This document shows, one piece after another, positions 7,741 to 15,305 of a stretch of 64,000 bases of DNA. Made by a program: the position numbers and the translations under genes. Under the pieces are notes generated by a model, which worked only from the letters and a program-made list of their open reading frames with translations, did not search any database and was not told where the DNA came from. Position 1 is the first letter of the stretch. Every line of letters begins with the position of its first letter. This stretch comes from JADKFD01 sp050250665. Its GTDB lineage: Bacteria; Pseudomonadota; Gammaproteobacteria; Xanthomonadales; SZUA-5. The stretch is from NCBI GenBank assembly GCA_050250665.1, contig JBFWOF010000002.1, forward strand, positions 89,085 to 153,084, in the 5' to 3' direction.

Positions 7741-8829
7741 ATGAACCCACGAATTCGCCAGAAGCTGGACGAAATGAGCGAGCGACTGCAGGAAGTGCAG
7801 TTGCTGCTGGCGCAGCCGGAAACACTGTCCGACGGCAATCGCTTTCGAGAACTCGCGCGCGAGAACTCGCAACTCGAAGAGCTGGCCCGGGATTACGCCG
7901 AGTATCAACGGCTGGAGAGCGACCTCGCCGCCACCCAGGCCATGGCCGAAGCCGAACGCGGCGAGATGCGTGAAATGGCCCAGGCCGAAGCGGCCGAACT
8001 GGAACAGCATCTCAGCGCTCTGGGCGACACCCTGGCCCTCAGTCTGGTTCCGGCCGATCCGCGCGACGAGCGCAGCCTTTTTCTGGAAATCCGCGCCGGC
8101 ACCGGCGGCGACGAAGCCGCGATCTTCGCTGGCGATCTGTTCCGCATGTACAGCCGCTACGCCGAAACCCGGGGCTGGCGGGTTGAAGTGCTGAGCCAGA
8201 GTGCCGGCGAGCACGGCGGCTACAAGGAGATCATTGCCCGGGTCGAGGGCGCTGGCGCCTGGACCGAACTCAAGTTCGAGTCCGGCACCCATCGGGTGCA
8301 GCGGGTGCCAGAGACCGAAGCCCAGGGTCGCATCCACACCTCCGCCTGCACCGTGGCCATCCTGCCCGAACTGGATGAGGTGGACACCACGCCGCTCAAT
8401 CCGGCCGATCTCAAGGTCGACACCTTCCGCGCCTCGGGCGCTGGCGGCCAGCATGTCAACAAGACCGATTCGGCCATCCGCATCACCCATCTGCCCAGCG
8501 GCATCGTGGTCGAGTGCCAGGATGAGCGTTCTCAGCACAAGAACCGGGCGCGGGCCATGAGTCTGCTGCAAGCGAGATTGATCGATATCGAACGCAGCAA
8601 GCAGGCGCAACAGCAGTCCGAGGACCGCAAGCTTCAAGTCGGAAGCGGTGATCGCTCGCAACGGATACGTACCTACAATTTTCCCCAGGGCCGACTGACC
8701 GATCATCGGATCAACCTGACCCTTTACCAACTCGGCGATATCATCGCCGGCAATCTGGCGCCGGTCATCGCCCCGCTGCAGCAGGAAGATCGGGCCATGG
8801 CCCTGGATGCACTGCTCGCGAAAAATTGA
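7741..8829 (+). CDS. prfA: Peptide chain release factor 1
   Basis: A 362-residue class I release factor that reads UAA and UAG. The peptidyl-tRNA hydrolysis motif GGQ is in SGAGGQHVNKTDSAIRITH near residue 236. The codon-recognition PxT tripeptide is PET in VQRVPETEAQGRIHTSAC, with Glu at the variable middle position. The N-terminal coiled-coil domain and IRAGTGGDEAAIF are typical. It is the right length. The usual following gene prmC, which methylates the GGQ glutamine, is not present next to it; a lipoprotein gene follows after 193 bases. Confidence 0.98.
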   Translation: MNPRIRQKLDEMSERLQEVQLLLAQPETLSDGNRFRELARENSQLEELARDYAEYQRLESDLAATQAMAEAERGEMREMAQAEAAELEQHLSALGDTLALSLVPADPRDERSLFLEIRAGTGGDEAAIFAGDLFRMYSRYAETRGWRVEVLSQSAGEHGGYKEIIARVEGAGAWTELKFESGTHRVQRVPETEAQGRIHTSACTVAILPELDEVDTTPLNPADLKVDTFRASGAGGQHVNKTDSAIRITHLPSGIVVECQDERSQHKNRARAMSLLQARLIDIERSKQAQQQSEDRKLQVGSGDRSQRIRTYNFPQGRLTDHRINLTLYQLGDIIAGNLAPVIAPLQQEDRAMALDALLAKN

Positions 8830-9022
8830 AACGGATAGCAACTGCAGAGGCGGCGGATGCAAACTCCGGTGAACAAGAGGTTCAGCTCTAGTCACTCTTT
8901 TCATCCGTCCGATTTATTGGTGTAACCTTGATGTGGACGCGTGGAATCTGTGATCAGATTCGCAGTGGAAGGTAAGGGGCTGCTGCTTTTGCGTCGATCG
9001 ATCGAGCTGGGGGATTTAAGTA

Positions 9023-10039
9023 ATGCTGATGAATGACACGCACGCGCAATCGCTCAGGGTCATGCCGCTGGCATTGGCCCTGTTGATGGTTCTTGGACTT
9101 GCTGCCTGCGGCGGGGATGAACCCGCACCGACGGCGAGCACGACCTCCCCGGCAGGTGTTGCGCCACAACCGGCCCCAACCAGTAGCGAGCCTGAACCAG
9201 CTGCTGCCGCCGCGACCACGCCGCAAACGGTGCCCGAACTGCTCGATGCAGCCCGTACCGCGATGCGCGAGCAGCGCCTGATCCAGCCGACGAACGACAA
9301 CGCCATCGAGTACTACCTCAAGGTGCTGGACGCGGAGCCGGACAACCGTCAGGCGCAGCTGGCCATTCTGGAATTGATGCCGCTGGCCCAGGGCGTCGCC
9401 GAGCAGATGATCGATACCAATCGCCTCGACGAGGCGCAGCAAGCGGTCGGACTGCTCAAGCGAGCCCAGCCTACGTCCGTTGTGGTCACCAACCTCGAGC
9501 AGCGAATCGTGACTCAGCGTCGAGCCGAGGAGCAACGGCGCACGGCCGAGGAAGAAGCGGCGCGACTGGCCGAACGACAGGCGCGCGAGCAAGCCGCCGC
9601 CCAAGCCCGGGCAGCAGCAGAACCGCCGCCCCCGCCGGCCCCGAGCCGACCGGCACAGACACCGCCCAGCACACCGGCAAGCAGCGCACCGGCACCGGCA
9701 CAGACGCCCCCCACGCAGGTGGCTTCGGCGGAGCCGCCCAAACCGGTTGCGGCATCGACGGCGCCACAGAACAAGGATTTCCAGCTGGTCAAGCGGGTCA
9801 ATCCCAGCTATCCGGCGCAGGCACTGCGCAGTCGTACCGAAGGTTGGGTGGAGCTCTCGTTCACGATCACCACCACCGGCGATGTCGAGGATGTCGAAGT
9901 CGTCAATTCGAATCCGCGCCGGGTGTTCGACCGCGATGCTGCCCGGGCCCTGAGCCAATGGAAGTTCACGCCGCGCATCGAAGGCGGCAAGGCAGTTGAA
10001 GCGAAGGCCAGGCAGCGGCTGGAATTCACGCTGAACTGA
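9023..10039 (+). CDS. Lipoprotein with Pro-rich linker and TonB-type C-terminal domain
   Basis: A 338-residue probable lipoprotein. The signal segment PLALALLMVLGLAAC ends in lipobox LAAC, with the Cys at about residue 29. An Ala/Pro/Thr-rich stretch is followed by a helical TPR-like region (TNDNAIEYYLKVLDAEPDNRQAQLAIL), a charged coiled coil, a second Ala/Pro-rich linker and a C-terminal energy-transducer TonB domain (NPSYPAQALRSRTEGWVELSFTITTTGDVEDVEVV...) including the final QWKFTPR segment. TonB normally has a transmembrane anchor; a lipid-anchored version with TPR-like repeats is a known xanthomonad variation but its partner receptor is unknown. ATG at 9023 has GGGGGA eight bases upstream. 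Confidence 0.88.
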   Translation: MLMNDTHAQSLRVMPLALALLMVLGLAACGGDEPAPTASTTSPAGVAPQPAPTSSEPEPAAAAATTPQTVPELLDAARTAMREQRLIQPTNDNAIEYYLKVLDAEPDNRQAQLAILELMPLAQGVAEQMIDTNRLDEAQQAVGLLKRAQPTSVVVTNLEQRIVTQRRAEEQRRTAEEEAARLAERQAREQAAAQARAAAEPPPPPAPSRPAQTPPSTPASSAPAPAQTPPTQVASAEPPKPVAASTAPQNKDFQLVKRVNPSYPAQALRSRTEGWVELSFTITTTGDVEDVEVVNSNPRRVFDRDAARALSQWKFTPRIEGGKAVEAKARQRLEFTLN

Positions 10040-10065
10040 GCGCCAGGGCATTCGGTCCCGGGTGC

Positions 10066-10292
10066 GCCTTCGGCTTACCCGGGCTACCAAGCTCGCAGTC
10101 TGCTGTTCTCGTTGCCAAGCCAAGCCCAGTTCCCGTAACCCAGGTAAGCGCAGCGCACCTGGGAGTGGTCATGGCGGCGCCCCCCGGGCCTTCGGCTTAC
10201 CCGGGCTACCAAGCTCGCAGTCTGCTGTTCCCTTTGCCTAGCCAAGCCCAGTTCCCGTAGCCCAGGTAAGCGCAGCGCACCTGGGAACGGTC
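10066..10292. repeat. Two tandem copies of a 105-bp REP-like element
   Basis: Units at 10066-10170 and 10188-10292 repeat with a 122-bp period and differ at only a few positions. Each begins with a CTTCGGCTTACCCGGGCTAC end and finishes with CCCAGGTAAGCGCAGCGCACCTGGG, an imperfect palindrome of the GTAGCCCGGGT...ACCCGGG kind often seen between genes in xanthomonads and beta-proteobacteria. They fill the 307-base gap between two convergent genes, where they may act as a bidirectional terminator. I see no gene in the gap. Confidence 0.88.
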
Positions 10293-10346
10293 TTGCAGCG
10301 CGCCCCCCCGTTGCGCCCGCGGCCTGGCAATACCACCGCCGCACCC

Positions 10347-11576
10347 TCAGGCGCGCGGCTTGCGAGCCTTGCGATCGGCGGCCATCTGCAACTTGTCGGT
10401 GTCCAGCCAATCGGGGCCGTCCAGCTGCAGTTGGCGATCGAGAATGCGCGGGAACAGACCGGCCGGAACACCGCTGTTGGAATTCCACAGGATGGCCACA
10501 CCAAAGCCCTCCTCCGGGATCACGCCGACCAGTGCGCGATAGCCCTGAACGGCGCCCGCGTGAAACACCAGCTGGTGTCCCGAGTAGTCGAATACCCGCC
10601 ATCCCAGCGCATAACTCGCGGCGCGCACGCGCTCACGTCGCCAGCGCGGACCGAGCATCTCGCCTGGCGTATCCACCCGCGGACTCTGCACCAGCTTGAG
10701 CACGCCCGGTGGCAGCACCTCGGGGCGCTCGCCCAGTTGGGCATGCAGCCAGATGGCCAGATCGCTGATGCTGGCGTTGACGCCGGCGGCCGCCGGCAGC
10801 TGGTAGTAGGTGGGCTTGGGTGTCACCGAGGTCCAGCCGCCGCGGGCGTAAACATGTGGCCGGGCCCAGTTCGACTGGGCCATCAGCGCATCGCGGCCAA
10901 CCGAGGTGTCGCGCATGTCCAGCGGCACCAGCAGACGCCGACTCAACTCCACCGGGAAGAAGCTGCCGACCGCGCCGAAAGCGGCATCCGCAGCCACGTT
11001 GAAGAGCACATTCTGATAGGCATAGCAGCCGCCCACGGCACAGGCCGGACGCACGCTCGGCAGTGACTGGATGAGATCGATCAGAGGCGCATTGGCCTCC
11101 AGCTTCATGTCGAAGGTGTGATGCGGCAGGCCGGTCTGGTGACTGAGCAGGCGCTCCAGCGTCAAGGCGCTGGGCGCATTCGGATCCGCCAGTTGGAGGC
11201 CCGGCACCAGATCAACCACGCTCTGGCCAATCTGCAGAAATCCGGCGTCATCGAGCAGGCCGCAGAGGGTGGCCGCAAAGCCCTTGGACACCGAAGCCAG
11301 CCTGAACACGGTGTGTTTGTCGACCGCCTGACCGGAACCGGTATAGGTCTCACCTGCGGTGAACAGCAAATCGGGCTGACGCGGACGCACGATCGCCACC
11401 GCCAGCGCCGGTGTGGCACCACTGGCACTGACCACGTCCACCCAGGCCCGCACTTCCGCCTGCATGCTGTCGGCAGGCGCCGGTCGCAGGGCCGCGTCCG
11501 CACTGGCGGCGGTGACGCGATCGGCCGCCAGCAAGCCGGCTGCCAGACCCAGTGCAACAAACGCCACCCGAAGCAT
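10347..11576 (-). CDS. Serine hydrolase of the beta-lactamase class C/penicillin-binding family
   Basis: A 409-residue exported protein. The signal peptide LRVAFVALGLAAGLLAADRVTA is followed by the catalytic SxxK (ASVSKGF), the YxN motif (CYAYQNVLFN) and HAG near the C-terminus in the position of KTG. Together these define the class C beta-lactamase/esterase EstB/D-aminopeptidase superfamily. The exact substrate cannot be told; HxG rather than KTG argues for an esterase or peptidase rather than a true lactamase. I chose the ATG at 11576 because it begins the signal peptide; the upstream extension lacks coding character and reaches into the region shared with lemA. It is divergent from lemA. 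Confidence 0.9.
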   Translation of the reverse strand: MLRVAFVALGLAAGLLAADRVTAASADAALRPAPADSMQAEVRAWVDVVSASGATPALAVAIVRPRQPDLLFTAGETYTGSGQAVDKHTVFRLASVSKGFAATLCGLLDDAGFLQIGQSVVDLVPGLQLADPNAPSALTLERLLSHQTGLPHHTFDMKLEANAPLIDLIQSLPSVRPACAVGGCYAYQNVLFNVAADAAFGAVGSFFPVELSRRLLVPLDMRDTSVGRDALMAQSNWARPHVYARGGWTSVTPKPTYYQLPAAAGVNASISDLAIWLHAQLGERPEVLPPGVLKLVQSPRVDTPGEMLGPRWRRERVRAASYALGWRVFDYSGHQLVFHAGAVQGYRALVGVIPEEGFGVAILWNSNSGVPAGLFPRILDRQLQLDGPDWLDTDKLQMAADRKARKPRA

Positions 11577-11650
11577 CGCGACCCCCGTGTTATTCTCAAA
11601 ACAACACCTTGAATCGTAGCGCGTTTCCCCCCGTCTGAGTGGAGGTTTCC

Positions 11651-12241
11651 ATGCTTTCGACCGTGATCGTCCTGGTTTTGCTGGTCGGCGTCGCATTGTT
11701 TCTGGTCGGGATCTACAACGGTCTGGTCACCGCCCGAAACGGCTACAAGAACGCTTTCAGTCAGATCGATGTGCAACTGACCCGTCGCCATGATCTGATT
11801 CCCAATCTGGTGGAAATCGCCAAGGGCTACATCAAGCACGAGCGCGAGACGCTGGAGGCGGTCATCCAGGCGCGCAATTCCGCCGTCAGCGGCCTGCGGG
11901 CTGCCAGCGCCAATCCCGGCGACGCCGCCGCCGTGCAACAGCTGGCAAGCTCGGAAAACCAGCTGACCGGCGCTCTGGGACGATTGTTCGCCCTGTCCGA
12001 GGCCTATCCGGACCTCAAGGCCAACACCACCATGATGCAGCTCTCCGAGGAGTTGACCAGCACCGAGAACAAGGTCGCCTTTGCTCGCCAGGCCTACAAC
12101 GACGGTGTCCTTGGCTACAACAACAAGCGCGAAGTGTTTCCCAACAATCTGGTCGCCGGAATGTTCGGTTTCGGGCCGGCCAGCTTCCTGGAACTGGATG
12201 ATCCGGCCAAGCGCGAAGTGCCCAAGGTGAGCTTCACCTGA
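11651..12241 (+). CDS. lemA: LemA family protein
   Basis: A 196-residue inner-membrane protein with one N-terminal transmembrane helix (STVIVLVLLVGVALFLVGIYNGLV) and a helical soluble domain. The signature NAFSQIDVQLTRRHDLIPNLVEIAKGYIKHERETLEAV and the C-terminal NNKREVFPNNLVAGMFGF are diagnostic. GGAGG seven bases before the ATG at 11651 decides the start. Its function is unclear across bacteria, but it is commonly next to an HtpX-like M48 protease, as here (7-base gap), suggesting a shared membrane-quality role. Confidence 0.95.
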   Translation: MLSTVIVLVLLVGVALFLVGIYNGLVTARNGYKNAFSQIDVQLTRRHDLIPNLVEIAKGYIKHERETLEAVIQARNSAVSGLRAASANPGDAAAVQQLASSENQLTGALGRLFALSEAYPDLKANTTMMQLSEELTSTENKVAFARQAYNDGVLGYNNKREVFPNNLVAGMFGFGPASFLELDDPAKREVPKVSFT

Positions 12242-12248
12242 TTCAGCG

Positions 12249-14189
12249 ATGAATTTTTTCGCGCACCAGGCGGCCGCCCGCGCGAAGAGCCGGCGCATGC
12301 TCTGGTTGTTCGCGCTGGCCGTGCTGGGCGTCGTGGCGGCCATCAATGTCGTGGTGCTGCTGGTGTTTGGTTTCACACTGGATCCGAACAAGCCGGCGCA
12401 GCAGGACGCACTGATACCGGCGCTGGTGGCCAGCACCGTGATCACCCTCGGTGTCATTGGCCTCGGCAGCCTGTTCAAGACCCTCAGCCTGCGCTCGGGC
12501 GGCGGCGGCGTGGCGCGGGCCATGGGTGGAACGCTGGTACCGGAAGATCCGCACGATTTTCACCTCAAGCGCCTGCGCAATGTGGTCGAAGAGATGTCCA
12601 TCGCTTCCGGCCTGCCGGTGCCGGAAATCTATGTGCTGGACCGCGAATCGGGTATCAACGCCTTTGCGGCGGGATTCTCGCCCACCGATGCCGCGGTAGC
12701 CGTCACCCGCGGCGCGCTCGACCGGCTCAGTCGCGACGAACTGCAGGGCGTGATTGCCCACGAGTTCAGCCACATCCTCAACGGCGACATGCGCCTCAAC
12801 ATCCGGCTGATGGGCCTGATCTTCGGGCTGCTGGTGCTCAGCCTGACCGGCCAGAAGGTGCTGCAGCACATGCGCGTGGGCAGCTCCAAGCGCGATGGCA
12901 ACGCCATCCTGCTGATCGCGCTGGCGGTCATGGTGTTCGGCTATCTGGGGGTTTTCCTCGGGCGCCTGATCAAGGCCTACATCTCACGCCAACGCGAGTA
13001 CCTGGCGGACGCTTCGGCGGTGCAGTTCACCCGGCTGTCGCACGGTCTGTCGGGTGCGCTGATGAAGATCGCGGCCTTCCAGGCCGGTTCCAAGCTGACC
13101 GAACACAACGGCGAAGAGGTGGCACACATGCTCTTCGGCGATGGCGTCGGCTACAGCCGCCTGACCGCGACGCACCCGCCATTGATCGACCGCATCAAGC
13201 GGATCGACCCGCGCTTTGACCCGATGCTGCTGGCCCGACTGGAGGCCGGCGAGCGCGCCTTCGAGGGCATCGACGAGGACACTGATCCGCCCGCCGCCAG
13301 CGCGCTGCTGGCGGGATTCAGCGCCGCCCCGCTGCAGCCCGCACCCGCCGTACCGGTTCTGCGCGAGCGCATGCAGGCACCGCAACCCGCCAAGGTGCTG
13401 AACGATATCGCCAACCCCGGCGTCGATCACGTCGACTACGCCGTGGCCATGCGGCAATCCCTGCCGCCGCTGCTGACCACCGCGGCGCACATGCGCGAGC
13501 GCGCCATCGACGTGGTTCTGTCGCTGCTGCTGGCCCGCGAAATCCACCCCGAAGGCAGTCTGGCCGAAATCTCCAAACGCCTGGGTCCGGTGCGGGCCAA
13601 GGGCACCGAGGAACTGCTGGAAGCGGCTCGCGCTCTGCATGCGGCGCAACGAATCCCGTTGGCACAACTGGCGATGCCGGCACTGAAACGCCGCCCCGGC
13701 TCCGAACTGCGACTGCTGATGGACACCATCGACACGCTGATCCACAGCGATGGCCAGGTCGATGTCTTCGAATACGTGCTGGCCAAGCTGCTGCGCCAGC
13801 AGATGAACGAATCGCTGGAGCCCAATCAGGGTCGCGGCGGCAGACGCAAGCTGCCGGAACTGCGCTCGCAGGCGCTGTCGCTGCTGGCGGTACTGGCGCT
13901 GCACGGTCATGAGCAAGTCGACAACGCGCGCCGGGCCTATCTGGCCGGTGCCGAGATTCTGTTTCCGGGTGTGGCCGAGAGCTACGGCGCACCCGGCAAC
14001 TGGATCGAACTGCTGGATCAGGCGCTGCCGGCACTGGACGAACTGGTCCCGGCCGGCAAGGAAACCCTGGTGCTGGCGCTGGCCACCACTGTCGGTCACG
14101 ACGGCCAGATCGCGACCACCGAAGCTGAGTTGCTGCGCCTGGTCTGCACGCTGCTGCATTGCCCGCTGCCGCCGCTGTTGGGGGAGTGA
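12249..14189 (+). CDS. M48 family membrane metallopeptidase with C-terminal extension
   Basis: A 646-residue HtpX-like protease. Two N-terminal transmembrane helices (about residues 18-40 and 57-75) precede the zinc site HEFSH (about residue 172) with the distal Glu probably in SRQREYLADASAVQF. Two further hydrophobic helices lie between them (LMGLIFGLLVLSL, ILLIALAVMVFGYLGVFLG). Residues after about 350 form a long helical extension absent from E. coli HtpX (293 residues); its end (HDGQIATTEAELLRLVCTLLHCPLPP) resembles TerB-like helical domains, which is an inference. It is cotranscribed with lemA. It is likely to degrade damaged membrane proteins, by analogy with HtpX. Confidence 0.92.
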   Translation: MNFFAHQAAARAKSRRMLWLFALAVLGVVAAINVVVLLVFGFTLDPNKPAQQDALIPALVASTVITLGVIGLGSLFKTLSLRSGGGGVARAMGGTLVPEDPHDFHLKRLRNVVEEMSIASGLPVPEIYVLDRESGINAFAAGFSPTDAAVAVTRGALDRLSRDELQGVIAHEFSHILNGDMRLNIRLMGLIFGLLVLSLTGQKVLQHMRVGSSKRDGNAILLIALAVMVFGYLGVFLGRLIKAYISRQREYLADASAVQFTRLSHGLSGALMKIAAFQAGSKLTEHNGEEVAHMLFGDGVGYSRLTATHPPLIDRIKRIDPRFDPMLLARLEAGERAFEGIDEDTDPPAASALLAGFSAAPLQPAPAVPVLRERMQAPQPAKVLNDIANPGVDHVDYAVAMRQSLPPLLTTAAHMRERAIDVVLSLLLAREIHPEGSLAEISKRLGPVRAKGTEELLEAARALHAAQRIPLAQLAMPALKRRPGSELRLLMDTIDTLIHSDGQVDVFEYVLAKLLRQQMNESLEPNQGRGGRRKLPELRSQALSLLAVLALHGHEQVDNARRAYLAGAEILFPGVAESYGAPGNWIELLDQALPALDELVPAGKETLVLALATTVGHDGQIATTEAELLRLVCTLLHCPLPPLLGE

Positions 14190-14200
14190 CGGGCACACTG

Positions 14201-14241
14201 CACGGGGCACGGGGCACGGGGCACGGGGCACGGGGCACGGG
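14201..14241. repeat. CACGGGG heptamer array (left arm)
   Basis: Five perfect tandem copies of CACGGGG followed by a partial sixth, starting 12 bases after the M48 peptidase stop codon. The reverse complement of this array appears at 14758-14792, so the two could be arms of one inverted repeat. Confidence 0.9.
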
Positions 14242-14280
14242 AAGAGGCTACAGGCCTGGGCTGGACCCACAACAGCCCGC

Positions 14281-14629
14281 GTCATTGCGAGCCGCGTCTG
14301 TCGGCCGGACACTGCTTACCTGCCATGAACCGCGTCGCGCCGGCGTAGGCCGGGTCCTTCGCGTCCATAGGCTTTGATCGAGCCCCGATCCGCACACGCG
14401 AGGCGCCCGGCACCTTCGGATCCTCGAAGCCGCGGCCGCCGGCGCGAAGACCCGCAAGGCACCTTGGCCAAGCCCACGCGCGCCGGAGCCGCGCTACGGC
14501 CACGGCACTTTCGCAGCATCCGCAAACCAACAAGCTGCGACGCGGGTTCCTGGAGAGCGCAGCGAAGCAATCCAGAAGCACGGTCGCAGGATCACTGGAT
14601 TGCTTCGTCGCTGCGCTCCTCGCAATGAC
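14281..14629. repeat. GTCATTGCGAG...CTCGCAATGAC palindromic element, interrupted
   Basis: The outer 11-bp ends GTCATTGCGAG (14281-14291) and CTCGCAATGAC (14619-14629) are perfect inverted repeats. The right half continues inward as CTGGATTGCTTCGTCGCTGC (from 14595). Its expected partner, GAGCGCAGCGAAGCAATCCAG, is found not beside the left end but at 14555-14575. About 262 bases therefore separate two parts of the left arm, consistent with insertion of another element into this palindrome. Confidence 0.75.
14346..14497. repeat. Dispersed ~150-bp repeat, copy A
   Basis: It begins TAGGCCGGGTCC and ends GCGCCGGAGCCGCGCTAC, with shared blocks GGCGCCCGGCA and CCGCGGCCGCCGGCG in the middle. The same blocks occur in the same order at 25857-25996, where the sequence between them differs. 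The conserved blocks are GC-rich and self-complementary in part. Confidence 0.65.
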
Positions 14630-14757
14630 GCCGGTGTGTGGCATGGCGGAGGGCGCCGCGCCTGCGGCGCCGCTCTTGGCCACAACCCGCCGAAGACAAC
14701 CGCGGCCGCGCGGGCGCGCGGCCCTCCTCAAGGCCCAATCACGCGAGCCTTTCCCAG

Positions 14758-14792
14758 CCCCGTGCCCCCTGCCCCGCGCCCCGTGCCCCGCT
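14758..14792. repeat. CCCCGTG heptamer array (right arm)
   Basis: Five 7-base units (CCCCGTG, CCCCCTG, CCCCGCG, CCCCGTG, CCCCGCT), the degenerate reverse complement of the array at 14201-14241. It overlaps the last bases of the thioesterase stop codon. Confidence 0.8.
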
Positions 14793-15219
14793 ATTCCCCG
14801 CCGCTCTCGATCTGCTTCCAGATGCCGCTGACCAGGGCGATGCGGCGGCGCTGATCGAAGATTTCGCCGGCGGCAAACACCAGCGATCGGGTGCGACGGA
14901 GTACCTGGGCCTCGCCGTAGATCCAGCGCTGGGCAAAGCTGGCTGCCAGAAACTGGCAATGGAGTTCCACCGTGGCCATCGGCGGTTCCTCGCCGACTTC
15001 GTCAACGATGCCGCGATGGAGCACGAATTCGCCGAAACTGCTGATCACCCCGCCCTGGACCACGCCGGCGGGGCTCAGGTGTCGCGGCTCCAGCAGCAGC
15101 GCCCGGCGCATGCCGTGCTCAAGCGCAATCTCGTAGAAAGGCCCGATCAGGGTGGAGAAACCTCGTTGCCCTGCGGCCAGTTTCAGGCGCGGCAGCGGGT
15201 TGCGCGCGTCTTCCTCCAT
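14791..15219 (-). CDS. Hotdog-fold thioesterase (PaaI-like)
   Basis: A protein of about 142 residues with the single-domain hotdog pattern. LSPAGVVQGGVISSFGEFVLHRGIVDE holds the HGGV-like turn (here VQGGV), followed by PMATVELHCQFLAASFAQRWIYGEAQVLRRTRSLVFAAGEIFD, the central strand region of PaaI/YbgC-type acyl-CoA thioesterases. The usual catalytic Asp/Glu is probably the Glu of FGEF. The substrate is unknown. The ATG at 15219 has AAGG upstream; a TTG five codons earlier is a possible alternative. It lies 86 bases from the GMC oxidoreductase on the same strand. Confidence 0.85.
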   Translation of the reverse strand: MEEDARNPLPRLKLAAGQRGFSTLIGPFYEIALEHGMRRALLLEPRHLSPAGVVQGGVISSFGEFVLHRGIVDEVGEEPPMATVELHCQFLAASFAQRWIYGEAQVLRRTRSLVFAAGEIFDQRRRIALVSGIWKQIESGGE

Positions 15220-15305
15220 GGCATTGACCTTCAATCGCGCTGCTCATCAGCGCCGGCGGATATTGTATCCGCCGACATGACAAGAAAAGGCGACGGTCTG
15301 GCCGC

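Larger units (their letters stand above)
14190..14790. other. Gene-free interval made of nested repeats
   Basis: This 600-base interval between the convergent M48 peptidase and thioesterase genes holds no credible gene. It is built from at least three repeat families: heptamer iterons at both edges, a split GTCATTGCGAG palindrome, and an inner element with a relative at 25857-25996. Each is listed separately. Confidence 0.8.

Noticed and set aside
6435..7838. 467-codon minus-strand frame opposite hemA
   Set aside because: hemA is certain from its catalytic Cys and family motifs; the opposite frame is a codon-bias shadow.
10347..11576. Acquired beta-lactamase resistance gene
   Set aside because: Family motifs fit the broader serine hydrolase/esterase group with HxG rather than KTG, and there is no mobile context; resistance cannot be claimed.
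14201..14792. CRISPR array
   Set aside because: The repeated units are 7 bp without spacers and are arranged as inverted arms; no Cas genes are present.
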